A stretch of DNA of 64,000 bases from Pseudomonas frederiksbergensis (lineage in GTDB: Bacteria; Pseudomonadota; Gammaproteobacteria; Pseudomonadales; Pseudomonadaceae), in contig NZ_FNTF01000002.1 of assembly GCF_900105495.1 (NCBI RefSeq), forward strand, positions 2,703,501-2,767,500, in the 5' to 3' direction. The notes under the pieces are model-generated. The model was not told where the DNA came from, did not search any database, and worked only from the letters and a program-made list of their open reading frames with translations. Shown here piece after piece: positions 44,841 through 54,213 of this stretch. The position numbers were made by a program, and so were the translations under genes. Each line of letters opens with the position of its first letter. The stretch's first letter is position 1.

Positions 44841-46034
44841 TTACTTGCAGACTTCGGCGATGGCTTCGGCCAGCAGATCCAAGCGTGTCGCATCGATTCC
44901 GGCGACGTTGGCCCGGCCGGTGCCGACCATGTAAACGCTGTGATGATCGCGCAGTTGTTTGACCTGCTCCGGCGACAAACCAGTGTAGGAAAACATCCCG
45001 CGCTGCACGCCGATGTGCGCAAAGCGCTCGCGCAAACCATGAGGTTCCAGCGCTTCAACCAAACCGCTGCGCAGCTGGGCGATGCGCAAACGCATGGCTT
45101 CCACTTCGTCGGCCCAGAGGCTTTTCAGCTCTGGATCACCGAGGATGGTCGCTACCACAGCCGCGCCATGATCCGGTGGTGTCGACCACAGGTTGCGGGC
45201 GATGTTGGCCAGTTGGCTGCGGATATCCACCAGCTTGTCAGCGGTTTTCGCGCAGACAATCAGCGCACCGGTGCGATCGCGGTACAGGCCGAAGTTCTTC
45301 GAGCAGGAGCTTGTGATCAGCACTTCCGGCAACGCGGCAGCGAACAACCGGGTCGACCAGGCGTCCTGTTCCAGGCCATCGCCGAAGCCTTGGTAGGCGA
45401 AGTCGATCAGTGGCACCAGATCGCGACTGCGCACCACGTCCAGCACTCGGCGCCAGTCGTCATGGGACAGATCGAAACCGGTCGGGTTATGGCAGCAGGC
45501 GTGCAGCAGCACCACATCGCCTTTCGGCGCCTCGTTGAGGGTGGCGAGCATCGCTTCGACATCGAGGCGGTTATCGCTGCCCACGTACGGGTAATGACTG
45601 ACCTTGACCCCGGCTGCCGCGAAGATGGTTTCGTGGATCGGCCAGGTCGGGTTGCTCAGCCACACGCCACGGCCCGGCAGGCACTGGGCGATGAAGTCGG
45701 CACTCAAGCGCAGCGCGCCGGTGCCGCCCGGTGTTTGCGTCGCCCCGGTCCGTTGTTCGGCAATCAGCGGGGAATCGGCGCCCAGCACCAATTCAACGAT
45801 GGCCTTGCCGAACGCCGATTCACCGTGGCCACCGATGTAGGTCTTGGTGGTCTGGCGATCCACCAGACGTTGCTCGGCGAGTTTCACGGACTGGGGAATC
45901 GGTGTCAGGCCTTGGGCATCTTTATAGACGCCCACGCCGAGGTCGAATTTGCGCGGATTGGGGTCCTGCGCATAGGCCTCCATCAGGCCGAGAATCGGGT
46001 CGCCGGGTACTCGGCCGATGGCGTCGAAATGCAT
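44841..46034 (-). CDS. phhC: PhhC, aromatic amino acid aminotransferase
   Basis: The product is a 397-residue class I PLP aminotransferase of the AspC/TyrB type. The PLP lysine is in SCSKNFGLYRDRTGA (~246), the Asn/Asp region in HACCHNPTG (~180-190), and the substrate-binding Arg near GMFSYTGLSP..GTGRANVAG (~375). In Pseudomonas PhhC converts Tyr and Phe to their keto acids in the catabolic route after PhhA. Its ATG overlaps the phhB stop (TAATG), so the two are translationally coupled. Confidence 0.93.
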   Translation of the reverse strand: MHFDAIGRVPGDPILGLMEAYAQDPNPRKFDLGVGVYKDAQGLTPIPQSVKLAEQRLVDRQTTKTYIGGHGESAFGKAIVELVLGADSPLIAEQRTGATQTPGGTGALRLSADFIAQCLPGRGVWLSNPTWPIHETIFAAAGVKVSHYPYVGSDNRLDVEAMLATLNEAPKGDVVLLHACCHNPTGFDLSHDDWRRVLDVVRSRDLVPLIDFAYQGFGDGLEQDAWSTRLFAAALPEVLITSSCSKNFGLYRDRTGALIVCAKTADKLVDIRSQLANIARNLWSTPPDHGAAVVATILGDPELKSLWADEVEAMRLRIAQLRSGLVEALEPHGLRERFAHIGVQRGMFSYTGLSPEQVKQLRDHHSVYMVGTGRANVAGIDATRLDLLAEAIAEVCK

Positions 46035-46390
46035 TATTTGCGGCCCTCGGCGTCCTTCGCCACTTCGTCAGTGCGCGCGGCCATGATGAAATCGTTGCGA
46101 TGCAGGCCCTTGATGGAGTGGCTCCACCAGGTCACGGTGACTTTGCCCCACTCGGTCAGCAGGCCTGGGTGGTGACCTTCCGCCTCGGAGATTTCACCAA
46201 CGGCGTTGGTGAACGCCAGTGCGTGTTTGAAGTTCTTGAACAGGAAAACTTTTTCCAGCTGCATCACGCTGTCGCGCACTTCAATGTTCCAGTCAGGAAT
46301 CTGTTTGATCAGTACCGGCAGTTCTTCGTCGCTGACCTGAGGGGCATCGGCGCGGCAGGCTTCGCAATGGGCTTGGTTCAATGTGGACAT
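46034..46390 (-). CDS. phhB: PhhB, pterin-4a-carbinolamine dehydratase
   Basis: The product is 118 residues. The family signature is visible: [20 protein letters not shown], then [20 protein letters not shown] and the C-terminal [15 protein letters not shown]. It dehydrates the 4a-hydroxy pterin made by PhhA, regenerating the tetrahydropterin cofactor. It lies 103 bp downstream of phhA and overlaps the start of phhC. Confidence 0.96.
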   Translation of the reverse strand: MSTLNQAHCEACRADAPQVSDEELPVLIKQIPDWNIEVRDSVMQLEKVFLFKNFKHALAFTNAVGEISEAEGHHPGLLTEWGKVTVTWWSHSIKGLHRNDFIMAARTDEVAKDAEGRK

Positions 46391-46493
46391 GATGGGTTCC
46401 TGAAATCGAATTATTGGAATTCGGCCGTCAATTCACCACGCTAAACCAAAGCGTCGGTTCCTGACAGGCTCACTTGATTCTAAAAGCTGCGGA

Positions 46494-47279
46494 TCACGCA
46501 GCCTTTGGCGGAAATTTCGGTGTGTGCAAGCCCAACAGCATGCCTTGCTTGACCATGCCCATGATGTCTTCGTGGGCGAGGTCGAACAGACGCTTGAGGT
46601 TCGGCAGGACAAAGTACAGCGGTTGCAGGATGTCGATGCGATACGGCGTGCGCATGCATTCCAGCGGATCGAAGGCCTGATGCTCAGGTTCGTCTGACAG
46701 GCAGTAAACGGTTTCTTTCGGCGAGGAGAGAATGCCGCCGCCATAGATGCGCAGGCCTTCAGCTGTATCGACCAGGCCGAACTCGATGGTCATCCAGTAC
46801 AGGCGCGCCAGGTACACGCGTTCTTCCTTGGAAGCCTGTAGGCCGAGTTTGCCGTAGGTGTGGGTGAATTCGGCAAACCAGGGGTTGGTCAGCAGCGGGC
46901 AGTGGCCAAAGATCTCGTGGAAAATGTCCGGCTCTTGCAGGTAATCCAGCTCTTCGCGGGTACGAATAAACGTCGCCACCGGAAACTGCTTGTTGGCGAG
47001 CAATTCGAAAAAGGTCTGGAAGGGGATCAGTGCGGGTACCCGGGCAACCTGCCACCCGGTGGTTTCACCGAGGACCTTGTTGATCTCGCCGAGTTGCGGA
47101 ATGCGGTCGTGGGGCAGACCGAGTTTTTCGATACCGTCCAGGTATTCCTGGCACGCACGACCCTCGATCACTTTCAGTTGGCGAGTGATCAGCGTGTTCC
47201 ACACCGCGTGTTCTTCGGCGGGGTAGTCGATAAAACCTTGCGCATCGGGCTCGCGAGCCACGTATTGCGTCTGCTTCAT
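46494..47279 (-). CDS. phhA: PhhA, phenylalanine 4-monooxygenase
   Basis: The product is 261 residues, the usual length of bacterial, catalytic-domain-only Phe hydroxylases. Iron ligands are the two His in HEIFGHCPLL (~120) and a downstream Glu in YWMTIEFGLV (~165). It converts Phe to Tyr using tetrahydropterin and oxygen. The ATG has AGGAGAGCAGC upstream. It is the first gene of phhABC, divergent from the activator gene phhR, with a TyrR-like box in between. Confidence 0.97.
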   Translation of the reverse strand: MKQTQYVAREPDAQGFIDYPAEEHAVWNTLITRQLKVIEGRACQEYLDGIEKLGLPHDRIPQLGEINKVLGETTGWQVARVPALIPFQTFFELLANKQFPVATFIRTREELDYLQEPDIFHEIFGHCPLLTNPWFAEFTHTYGKLGLQASKEERVYLARLYWMTIEFGLVDTAEGLRIYGGGILSSPKETVYCLSDEPEHQAFDPLECMRTPYRIDILQPLYFVLPNLKRLFDLAHEDIMGMVKQGMLLGLHTPKFPPKAA

Positions 47280-47401
47280 GCTGCTCTCCTGCTAGGGGAA
47301 TTCGTTCTTGTTGTGAGTACAGCTATGGACCTAGAAATACCTCAGAAATGCAGTGTTGCAGCGCCCGAGTCGCGCTGTGCGTAGGAAAAATCGTCGATTT
47401 T

Positions 47402-47419
47402 TGTAAAGTAATCGTTACG
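47402..47419. promoter_or_regulatory. TyrR/PhhR-like box
   Basis: TGTAAAGTAATCGTTACG matches TGTAAA-N6-TTTACA at ten of twelve defined positions. It lies 123 bp upstream of phhA and 142 bp upstream of phhR, so it can serve either gene. Confidence 0.6.
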
Positions 47420-47560
47420 GATCGACTGAAATGGCGCAGGGATTGAGATTGGCGGGTTTGAAATGGCGTGCAGGTGTCACATAATCTTGACGACTAAGTT
47501 GGTGTCTGCGCAGAAAAATCCCTGCTCAGGCCCTCAATCACTCCTGTTTCGGGCGTTTTT

Positions 47561-49126
47561 ATGCGTATCAAAGTCCACTGCCAGAACCGCATCGGCATCC
47601 TGCGCGACATTCTCAACTTGCTGGTGGAGTACGGGATCAACGTCGCTCGCGGCGAAGTCGGCGGTGAGCATGGCAACGCGATCTATCTGCACTGCCCGAA
47701 CCTGATCAACATTCAGTTTCAGGCGTTGCGTCCGAAGTTTGAGGCGATCGGCGGGGTATTCGGCGTCAAGCGTGTAGGGCTGATGCCCAGCGAACGTCGG
47801 CACATGGAACTCAATGCGTTGCTCGGCGCCTTGGAATTTCCGGTGCTATCGATCGACATGGGCGGCTCGATCGTCGCGGCCAACCGCGCGGCGGCGCAGT
47901 TGCTCGGCGTGCGGGTCGATGAGGTGCCGGGGATTCCGTTGTCGCGTTACGCCGAGGATTTCGACTTGCCGGAACTGGTGCGCGCCAACAAGTCGCGGAT
48001 CAACGGCTTGCGGGTGAAAGTGAAGGGCGACGTGTTTCTCGCCGACATCGCGCCACTGCAATCGGAGCATGACGACAGCGAAGCAATGGCCGGTGCCGTA
48101 CTCACGTTGCACCGCGCCGACCGGGTCGGTGAGCGCATCTATAACGTGCGCAAGCAGGAGTTGCGCGGTTTCGACAGTATTTTCCAAAGCTCGAAGGTGA
48201 TGGCCGCGGTGGTGCGCGAAGCCCGACGCATGGCGCCGCTGGATGCGCCGCTGTTAATAGAAGGCGAAACCGGTACCGGTAAAGAGTTGTTGGCGCGCGC
48301 CTGCCATCTGGCGAGTCCGCGGGGGCAGTCACCGTTGATGGCGCTCAACTGCGCCGGCCTGCCGGAATCCATGGCTGAGACGGAGCTGTTCGGCTACGGC
48401 CCCGGCGCTTTCGAGGGGGCGCGGGCCGAGGGTAAGCTCGGTCTGCTGGAGCTGACGGCAGGCGGTACGCTGTTTCTCGATGGTGTCGGGGAAATGAGCC
48501 CGCGTTTGCAGGTGAAATTGCTGCGCTTCCTGCAGGACGGTTGCTTCCGTCGTGTGGGCAGTGATGAAGAGGTTTATCTGGATGTGCGGGTGATTTGCGC
48601 GACGCAGGTCGACCTGTCCGAGTTGTGCGCGCGGGGTGAGTTTCGCCAGGATTTGTATCACCGCTTGAACGTGCTTTCACTGCACATCCCGCCACTGCGC
48701 GAATGCCTCGATGGTTTGACGCCGCTGGTGGAACACTTCCTCGATCAGGCCAGTCGGCAAATTGGTTGCCCGCTGCCGAAACTGGCGCCGGCGGCGATGG
48801 AACGGCTCAGTCACTACCATTGGCCGGGCAATGTTCGGCAATTGGAAAACGTATTGTTCCAGGCGGTTTCCTTGTGCGAGGGCGGTACCGTCAAGGCCGA
48901 ACATATCCGCTTGCCGGACTACGGCGTGCGTCAGCCGCTTGGCGATTTTTCTCTTGAAGGCGGATTGGACGAGATTGTCGGGCGTTTCGAGAAAGCGGTG
49001 CTGGAGCGTTTGTATTCCGAGCATCCGAGCAGTCGGCAACTGGGCAAGCGGTTGGGGGTTTCGCATACGACCATTGCCAATAAGTTGCGTGAGTATGAAG
49101 TCGGCAAAGAACCCGGCAGCGCCTGA
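47561..49126 (+). CDS. phhR: PhhR, TyrR-family aromatic-responsive regulator
   Basis: The product is 521 residues. An N-terminal ACT domain (~1-70, RIKVHCQNRIGILRDILNLL) is followed by a PAS domain (~78-190) and an AAA+ domain with Walker A GETGTGKELLAR (~235) and Walker B GGTLFLDGVGEM (~303). A C-terminal Fis-type helix-turn-helix ends in LGKRLGVSHTTIANKLREYE. The sigma-54 contact loop reads GPGAFEGA instead of GAFTGA, as expected for TyrR-like proteins that act on sigma-70 promoters. It senses Phe/Tyr and activates phhABC. The stop codon falls inside the edge of a repeat element. Confidence 0.94.
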   Translation: MRIKVHCQNRIGILRDILNLLVEYGINVARGEVGGEHGNAIYLHCPNLINIQFQALRPKFEAIGGVFGVKRVGLMPSERRHMELNALLGALEFPVLSIDMGGSIVAANRAAAQLLGVRVDEVPGIPLSRYAEDFDLPELVRANKSRINGLRVKVKGDVFLADIAPLQSEHDDSEAMAGAVLTLHRADRVGERIYNVRKQELRGFDSIFQSSKVMAAVVREARRMAPLDAPLLIEGETGTGKELLARACHLASPRGQSPLMALNCAGLPESMAETELFGYGPGAFEGARAEGKLGLLELTAGGTLFLDGVGEMSPRLQVKLLRFLQDGCFRRVGSDEEVYLDVRVICATQVDLSELCARGEFRQDLYHRLNVLSLHIPPLRECLDGLTPLVEHFLDQASRQIGCPLPKLAPAAMERLSHYHWPGNVRQLENVLFQAVSLCEGGTVKAEHIRLPDYGVRQPLGDFSLEGGLDEIVGRFEKAVLERLYSEHPSSRQLGKRLGVSHTTIANKLREYEVGKEPGSA

Positions 49127-49230
49127 TCGTTCCCACGCTCCGCGTGGGAATGCCTCAATGGACGCTCTGCGTCCGCTTTGGGACGCGGAGCGTCCCGGGC
49201 TGCATTCCCACGCGGAGCGTGGGAACGATC
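49125..49230. repeat. GATCGTTCCCACGC inverted-repeat element, copy 5
   Basis: This 106-bp copy overlaps the last two bases of the phhR stop codon, so the element supplies the stop. It lies in the 315-bp phhR-flgF gap, whose right part carries the flgF promoter. Confidence 0.9.
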
Positions 49231-49368
49231 AGCGAATCGGTCAGTAAGGTCGGCACTTGCCTCGAAGCGGCATAACACCGCCGGTTTTTCGTCTTCGACA
49301 CAATCCTCCAATCCCTCCTGAACCCCTCAAGTCCTTTGTTTGCCGGGCCCTGCGCCGCCAGAAAAAAG

Positions 49369-49385
49369 TTGGTCTGCAAATTGCT
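49369..49385 (+). promoter_or_regulatory. Sigma-54-type promoter of the flgF operon
   Basis: TTGGTCTGCAAATTGCT has the required GG-N10-GC spacing and keeps the -12 TTGCT. It lies 57 bp before the flgF start, as expected for a FleQ-controlled class II flagellar promoter in Pseudomonas. Confidence 0.65.
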
Positions 49386-49441
49386 TGTGGCTCAGCAGTA
49401 CAGCGGTGGACGGCAAACGTCCGGCATGCAGAGGAAAGAGT

Positions 49442-50182
49442 GTGGACAAGTACCTTTATGTGGCAATGACCGGCGCCAGCCAGAATGCACTGGCGCAGAA
49501 GGCTCATGCGAACAACCTGGCGAACATCTCCACCAACGGCTTCCAGAAAGACCTGGAGCAGGCGCGTTCGATGCCGGTGTTCGGCGACAGCTTTCCGGCG
49601 CGTGCGTTTGCCCTGTCCGAGCGTCCGGCCACCGATTTCTCCCCTGGCGCATTGGTGCAAACCGGTCGCGACCTCGATGTCGCGGTGCAAGGCAATGGCT
49701 GGATCGCCGTGCAGAACCCGGACGGCGGCGAAAGCTACGTGCGCACCGGCAGCCTGAACGTCGACGCCCTGGGCGTGCTGCGCGCCGGCAACGGTATGCC
49801 GGTGATGGGCAATGGCGGGCCGATTGCCGTGCCGCCCGAGCAGCAAATCGAAGTGGGCGAGGACGGCACCATCAGCATTCGTGCGATGGGCGAAGGTCCT
49901 CGCGTGATGGCGGAAGTCGACCGCATCAAGCTGGTCAACCCTGACTTCAAGAACATGACCAAAGGCCTGGACGGTTCAATCCACACCAAGGACGGCAAGC
50001 CGGCGCAGGCCGATGCCGACGTCAAACTGGTGTCCGGCTTCCTTGAGTCGAGCAACGTCAACGCCGTGGAAGAGATGACCTCGGTGTTGGCCCTGGCCAA
50101 GCAGTTCGAGCTGCACATCAAGATGATGAACACCGCCAAAGAAGACGACCAGGCCATGGCTCGGGTCTTGCAGATCAGCTAA
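49442..50182 (+). CDS. flgF: FlgF, flagellar proximal rod protein
   Basis: The product is 246 residues. VDKYLYVAMTGASQNALAQK and the following HANNLANISTNGFQKDL form the rod/hook family N-terminal motif. The C-terminal coiled-coil motif is SNVNAVEEMTSVLALAKQFE. The GTG at 49442 has GAGGAAAG six to nine bases upstream. It is part of the proximal rod of the basal body and the first gene of an operon through flgL. Confidence 0.96.
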   Translation: MDKYLYVAMTGASQNALAQKAHANNLANISTNGFQKDLEQARSMPVFGDSFPARAFALSERPATDFSPGALVQTGRDLDVAVQGNGWIAVQNPDGGESYVRTGSLNVDALGVLRAGNGMPVMGNGGPIAVPPEQQIEVGEDGTISIRAMGEGPRVMAEVDRIKLVNPDFKNMTKGLDGSIHTKDGKPAQADADVKLVSGFLESSNVNAVEEMTSVLALAKQFELHIKMMNTAKEDDQAMARVLQIS

Positions 50183-50227
50183 TTATCAGAACGTCGCGCC
50201 GTAAAACAGGCGCACGAGGAGAATCGA

Positions 50228-51013
50228 ATGCTTCCGGCTCTATGGGTTGCCAAAACAGGTCTGTCCGCCCAGGACACTAACCTGACGACCATTTCCAACA
50301 ACCTGGCCAACGTGTCGACCACGGGTTTCAAACGTGACCGCGCCGAGTTCCAGGACTTGCTCTACCAGATCAAACGCCAGCCAGGCGCCCAGTCGACCCA
50401 GGACAGTGAACTGCCGTCGGGTCTGCAATTGGGTACTGGTGTTCGCATTGTCGGGACCCAGAAAAACTTCACCGCCGGCAGCCTGCAAACCACCGAGCAG
50501 CCGTTGGACATGGCCATCGACGGTCGCGGTTTCTTCCAGATCCTGCAGCCGGACGGCACCACGTCCTACACCCGTGACGGGACATTCCACCTCGACTCCA
50601 ACGGCCAGATCGTCAATGCCAGCGGCTTCGCCCTGGAACCGGCCATTGTCATCCCGAACGATGCCCAGACCTTCACGGTCGGTCGTGACGGCACCGTGTC
50701 CATCACCGTTACCGGCAACCCGGCCTCCCAGGTGATCGGCAACCTGCAAACCGCCGACTTCATCAACCCGGCCGGTCTGCAGGCGGTGGGCAACAACCTG
50801 TTCCTGGAAACCGCGGCCAGCGGCGCGCCGCAAGTCGGTACCCCGGGCCTGGCCGGTTTCGGCACCACGTTGCAGAACACCCTCGAGACCTCGAACGTCA
50901 GCACCGTTGAAGAGATGGTCAACATGATCACCACTCAGCGCGCTTACGAGATGAACTCCAAGGTGATCTCCACCGCCGACCAGATGCTCTCGTTCGTAAC
51001 GCAGAATCTGTAA
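50228..51013 (+). CDS. flgG: FlgG, flagellar distal rod protein
   Basis: The product is 261 residues. MLPALWVAKTGLSAQDTNLT and NNLANVSTTGFKRDRAEFQD are the family N-terminus, and TSNVSTVEEMVNMITTQRAYEMN is the C-terminal motif. It forms the distal rod crossing the periplasm. The ATG has CACGAGGAGAATCGA upstream. It is 45 bp after flgF. Confidence 0.97.
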   Translation: MLPALWVAKTGLSAQDTNLTTISNNLANVSTTGFKRDRAEFQDLLYQIKRQPGAQSTQDSELPSGLQLGTGVRIVGTQKNFTAGSLQTTEQPLDMAIDGRGFFQILQPDGTTSYTRDGTFHLDSNGQIVNASGFALEPAIVIPNDAQTFTVGRDGTVSITVTGNPASQVIGNLQTADFINPAGLQAVGNNLFLETAASGAPQVGTPGLAGFGTTLQNTLETSNVSTVEEMVNMITTQRAYEMNSKVISTADQMLSFVTQNL

Positions 51014-51065
51014 TCAAGTCTATGAGGCGGCCATGAGGTCGCCTGCAACACCGTGAGGTAGGGTC

Positions 51066-51761
51066 ATGAATCGCTTCGTATCTGTTCTGGCACTGAGTGG
51101 GGCCGTCGTGCTCGCGGGCTGCGTTGCCCCGCCGCCCAAGCCCAATGACCCTTACTACGCCCCGGTGTTGCCGCGCACACCGCTGCCGGCTGCCGCCAAT
51201 AACGGCTCGATCTACCAGGCCGGTTTCGAACAGAACCTCTACAGCGACCGCAAGGCGTTCCGGGTCGGTGACATCATCACCATCACCCTGAATGAACGCA
51301 CCCAGGCCAGCAAGAACGCCAACTCGCAAATTGGCAAGAACAGCAAGACCGACATCGGTCTGAGCTCGTTTTTCGGGGGTGGCCTGAGCACCAGCGATCC
51401 AGTGGGCAGCGGTAGCCTGAGCCTGGATGTCGGTTATGAAGGTGACCGCGCCACCAAGGGCGACAGCAAGTCCGGGCAGAGCAACAGCCTGACCGGTTCG
51501 ATCACCGTGACCGTCGCTGATGTGTTGCCCAACGGCATCATCGCCGTGCGCGGCGAGAAGTGGCTGACCCTCAATACTGGCGATGAGCTGGTGCGGATTG
51601 CCGGTATGGTTCGATCCGATGACATCGCCACCGATAACACTGTGTCGTCGACCCGCGTCGCCGATGCGCGCATCACCTATTCGGGCACCGGTGCTTTTGC
51701 CGATGCGAGTCAGCCAGGCTGGTTCGACCGTTTCTTCCTCAGCCCGCTGTTCCCTTTCTAG
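51066..51761 (+). CDS. flgH: FlgH, flagellar L-ring lipoprotein
   Basis: The product is 231 residues. The lipoprotein signal ends in VVLAGC with the modified Cys at ~20. [21 protein letters not shown] and [19 protein letters not shown] are FlgH hallmarks, and the protein ends FLSPLFPF. It forms the outer-membrane bushing of the basal body. The ATG has GTGAGGTAGGG upstream. Its stop abuts the flgI start. Confidence 0.97.
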   Translation: MNRFVSVLALSGAVVLAGCVAPPPKPNDPYYAPVLPRTPLPAAANNGSIYQAGFEQNLYSDRKAFRVGDIITITLNERTQASKNANSQIGKNSKTDIGLSSFFGGGLSTSDPVGSGSLSLDVGYEGDRATKGDSKSGQSNSLTGSITVTVADVLPNGIIAVRGEKWLTLNTGDELVRIAGMVRSDDIATDNTVSSTRVADARITYSGTGAFADASQPGWFDRFFLSPLFPF

Positions 51762-52877
51762 GTGGCCACGTTGAATTTCAAAAGCCTCATGGTGGCCGCT
51801 CTAATGCTGTCCGCAGCGTTCAACGCTCAAGCCGAGCGGCTGAAGGATATCGCCAGTATTTCTGGTGTGCGTTCCAACCAATTGATCGGCTACGGCCTGG
51901 TGGTCGGGCTTAACGGCACCGGCGACCAGACGACGCAAACCCCGTTCACCCTGCAGACGTTCAACAACATGCTCTCGCAGTTCGGCATCAAGGTGCCGCC
52001 GGGTTCGGGCAACGTGCAGTTGAAAAACGTCGCGGCGGTGTCGATCAGTGCCGATTTGCCGGCGTTCGCCAAGCCGGGGCAGCAGGTCGACATTACCGTA
52101 TCGTCCATCGGTAACTCCAAGAGCCTGCGCGGCGGCACCTTGCTGCTGACGCCGCTCAAGGGGATCGACGGCAACGTCTATGCGGTCGCTCAGGGCAACC
52201 TGGTGGTCGGCGGTTTCGACGCCGAAGGTCGTGACGGTTCGAAGATCACTGTTAACGTTCCGTCGGCCGGTCGTATCCCGGGCGGTGCGTCGGTCGAGCG
52301 TTCGGTGCCGAGCGGTTTCAACCAGGGCAACAGCCTGACGCTGAACCTCAACCGTTCGGACTTCACCACCGCCAAGCGCATCGTCGACAAGATCAACAAC
52401 ATGCTCGGCCCTGGCGTTGCCCAGGCCATCGACGGCGGCTCGATTCGCGTCAGTGCGCCGCTTGATCCGAGCCAGCGCGTCGACTATTTGTCGATCATCG
52501 AGAACCTTGAAGTCGACCCGGGTCAGGCGGTGGCGAAAGTCATCATCAACTCGCGGACCGGCACCATCGTGATCGGCCAGAACGTCAAAGTTTCCCCGGC
52601 CGCCGTGACCCACGGCAGCCTGACCGTGACCATCACCGAAGACCCGATCGTCAGCCAGCCCGGCCCTCTGTCCAATGGGCAGACGGCGGTCGTGCCGCGC
52701 TCGCGGGTCAACGCCCAGCAGGAAGCCAAGCCGATGTTCAAGTTCGGCCCGGGCACCACTCTCGACGAAATCGTGCGTGCGGTGAACCAGGTCGGCGCGG
52801 CGCCGGGTGACTTGATGGCCATCCTCGAAGCCCTGAAACAGGCCGGCGCGTTGCAAGCCGATCTGATCGTGATCTGA
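51762..52877 (+). CDS. flgI: FlgI, flagellar P-ring protein
   Basis: The product is 371 residues. A signal peptide ends in AFNAQA, and mature [20 protein letters not shown] (~25) is the highly conserved FlgI start. The C-terminus is [20 protein letters not shown]. It forms the periplasmic ring around the rod. The start is taken as the GTG directly after the flgH stop; a downstream ATG at 51789 would still leave a short signal sequence. Confidence 0.96.
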   Translation: MATLNFKSLMVAALMLSAAFNAQAERLKDIASISGVRSNQLIGYGLVVGLNGTGDQTTQTPFTLQTFNNMLSQFGIKVPPGSGNVQLKNVAAVSISADLPAFAKPGQQVDITVSSIGNSKSLRGGTLLLTPLKGIDGNVYAVAQGNLVVGGFDAEGRDGSKITVNVPSAGRIPGGASVERSVPSGFNQGNSLTLNLNRSDFTTAKRIVDKINNMLGPGVAQAIDGGSIRVSAPLDPSQRVDYLSIIENLEVDPGQAVAKVIINSRTGTIVIGQNVKVSPAAVTHGSLTVTITEDPIVSQPGPLSNGQTAVVPRSRVNAQQEAKPMFKFGPGTTLDEIVRAVNQVGAAPGDLMAILEALKQAGALQADLIVI

Positions 52878-52888
52878 GGGCGGCGACC

Positions 52889-54190
52889 ATGGATATGCGC
52901 AAGGGCGGTTTGGGGGTCAACAGCAACGATTCGGGTTCCTATTCGGACCTTAATCGCTTGAACCAGCTCAAGGTCGGCGACAAGGACAGTGACGCGAACA
53001 TGCGCAAGGTTGCGCAGGAATTCGAGTCGCTGTTCCTCGGTGAAATGCTCAAGTCCATGCGCTCGGCCACCGACGCGCTGGGCCAGGACAATCCGCTCAA
53101 TACGCCGGCCGCCAAGCAATACCAGGAAATGTACGACCAGCAGTTGGCCGTTTCCATGTCCCGTGAGGGTGGCGGTATTGGTCTGGCTGACGTGCTGATG
53201 CGTCAGATGTCGAAGAACAAACCGCTGGCCCCGGGCGAGGCCGCTGCAGCGTCAGCCGCCAAGCAAGCTGCCGCGAAAGCCGCCGTGGAAACCCCGATTG
53301 CCGCCGGTACGGTTGCCACCAACGGGCCGCTGTCGCGCCTCAATGGCGAGCGTCCGTTGTGGGCTTCGCGCTCGGTGAGCGCGGCAAGTAGTGCGGGCGA
53401 AGGCACTCATCGCAATGACATGGCGCTGATCAATCAACGGCGTCTGGCGCTGCCGCCAAAACTGGCCGACCGCTTGCTCGCAGGGCTGGTGCCGTCGGCA
53501 TCGATTCCTGCCGCGACCGCCACGACAGCACAGAACAACATCCAGATGCCGCAGAGCACCAAGACCGGTGCCGGTCCGCTGTACAACGGCGATTGGCTGG
53601 CTTCGCAAGCGGATGCGACATCCAGCGGGCGCCTGCAGGTTTACGGTCGTGCCATGGCGCAAATACCGCTGGCACCGGCGAAGAAAGCGTTCAGTTCCGC
53701 CGACGAATTCGTCAATACCATGCTGCCGATGGCCAAAGAGGCCGCCGAACGCATTGGGGTTGATCCGCGTTACCTGGTGGCGCAGGCCGCCCTGGAAACC
53801 GGATGGGGCAAATCGGTCATGCGCGCCCAGGATGGCAGCAGCAGTCACAACCTGTTCGGCATCAAGGCCAGCAGCAGTTGGAAGGGCGAATCGGCGCGGG
53901 CAATCACCAGCGAATTCAGGAATGGCGAGATGGTCAAGGAGACGGCGCAGTTCCGTTCCTATGACTCTTACAAGGACAGCTTCCATGACCTTGTGACGCT
54001 GCTGCAAACCAACAATCGCTATCAAGATGTTGTGAAGTCGGCCGATAACCCAGAACAGTTTGTGCGCGAGTTGCAAAAGGCCGGTTATGCAACCGACCCG
54101 GACTACGCAAGCAAGATTTCGCAGATAGCCAAGCAGATGACGAGTTACCAGAACTACGCTGCGGCGGGCGCTACCACCACGCCTCTATAG
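52889..54190 (+). CDS. flgJ: FlgJ, rod-cap protein with muramidase domain
   Basis: The product is 433 residues. The N-terminal rod-binding domain (~25-110) has MRKVAQEFESLFLGEMLKSM. A long Ala/Thr-rich linker leads to the GH73 glucosaminidase domain (~270-420), with the catalytic Glu in LVAQAALETGWGKSVM. It caps the growing rod and locally opens peptidoglycan. The linker makes it longer than E. coli FlgJ (313). It is 11 bp after flgI. Confidence 0.95.
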   Translation: MDMRKGGLGVNSNDSGSYSDLNRLNQLKVGDKDSDANMRKVAQEFESLFLGEMLKSMRSATDALGQDNPLNTPAAKQYQEMYDQQLAVSMSREGGGIGLADVLMRQMSKNKPLAPGEAAAASAAKQAAAKAAVETPIAAGTVATNGPLSRLNGERPLWASRSVSAASSAGEGTHRNDMALINQRRLALPPKLADRLLAGLVPSASIPAATATTAQNNIQMPQSTKTGAGPLYNGDWLASQADATSSGRLQVYGRAMAQIPLAPAKKAFSSADEFVNTMLPMAKEAAERIGVDPRYLVAQAALETGWGKSVMRAQDGSSSHNLFGIKASSSWKGESARAITSEFRNGEMVKETAQFRSYDSYKDSFHDLVTLLQTNNRYQDVVKSADNPEQFVRELQKAGYATDPDYASKISQIAKQMTSYQNYAAAGATTTPL

Positions 54191-54213
54191 GCATAAGCTA
54201 TAAGGTCTGAACC

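Noticed and set aside
47330..47400. Possible sigma-54 promoter for phhA
   Set aside because: The best candidate near 47358-47374 has GC and CC twelve rather than ten bases apart, so the -24/-12 spacing is wrong.
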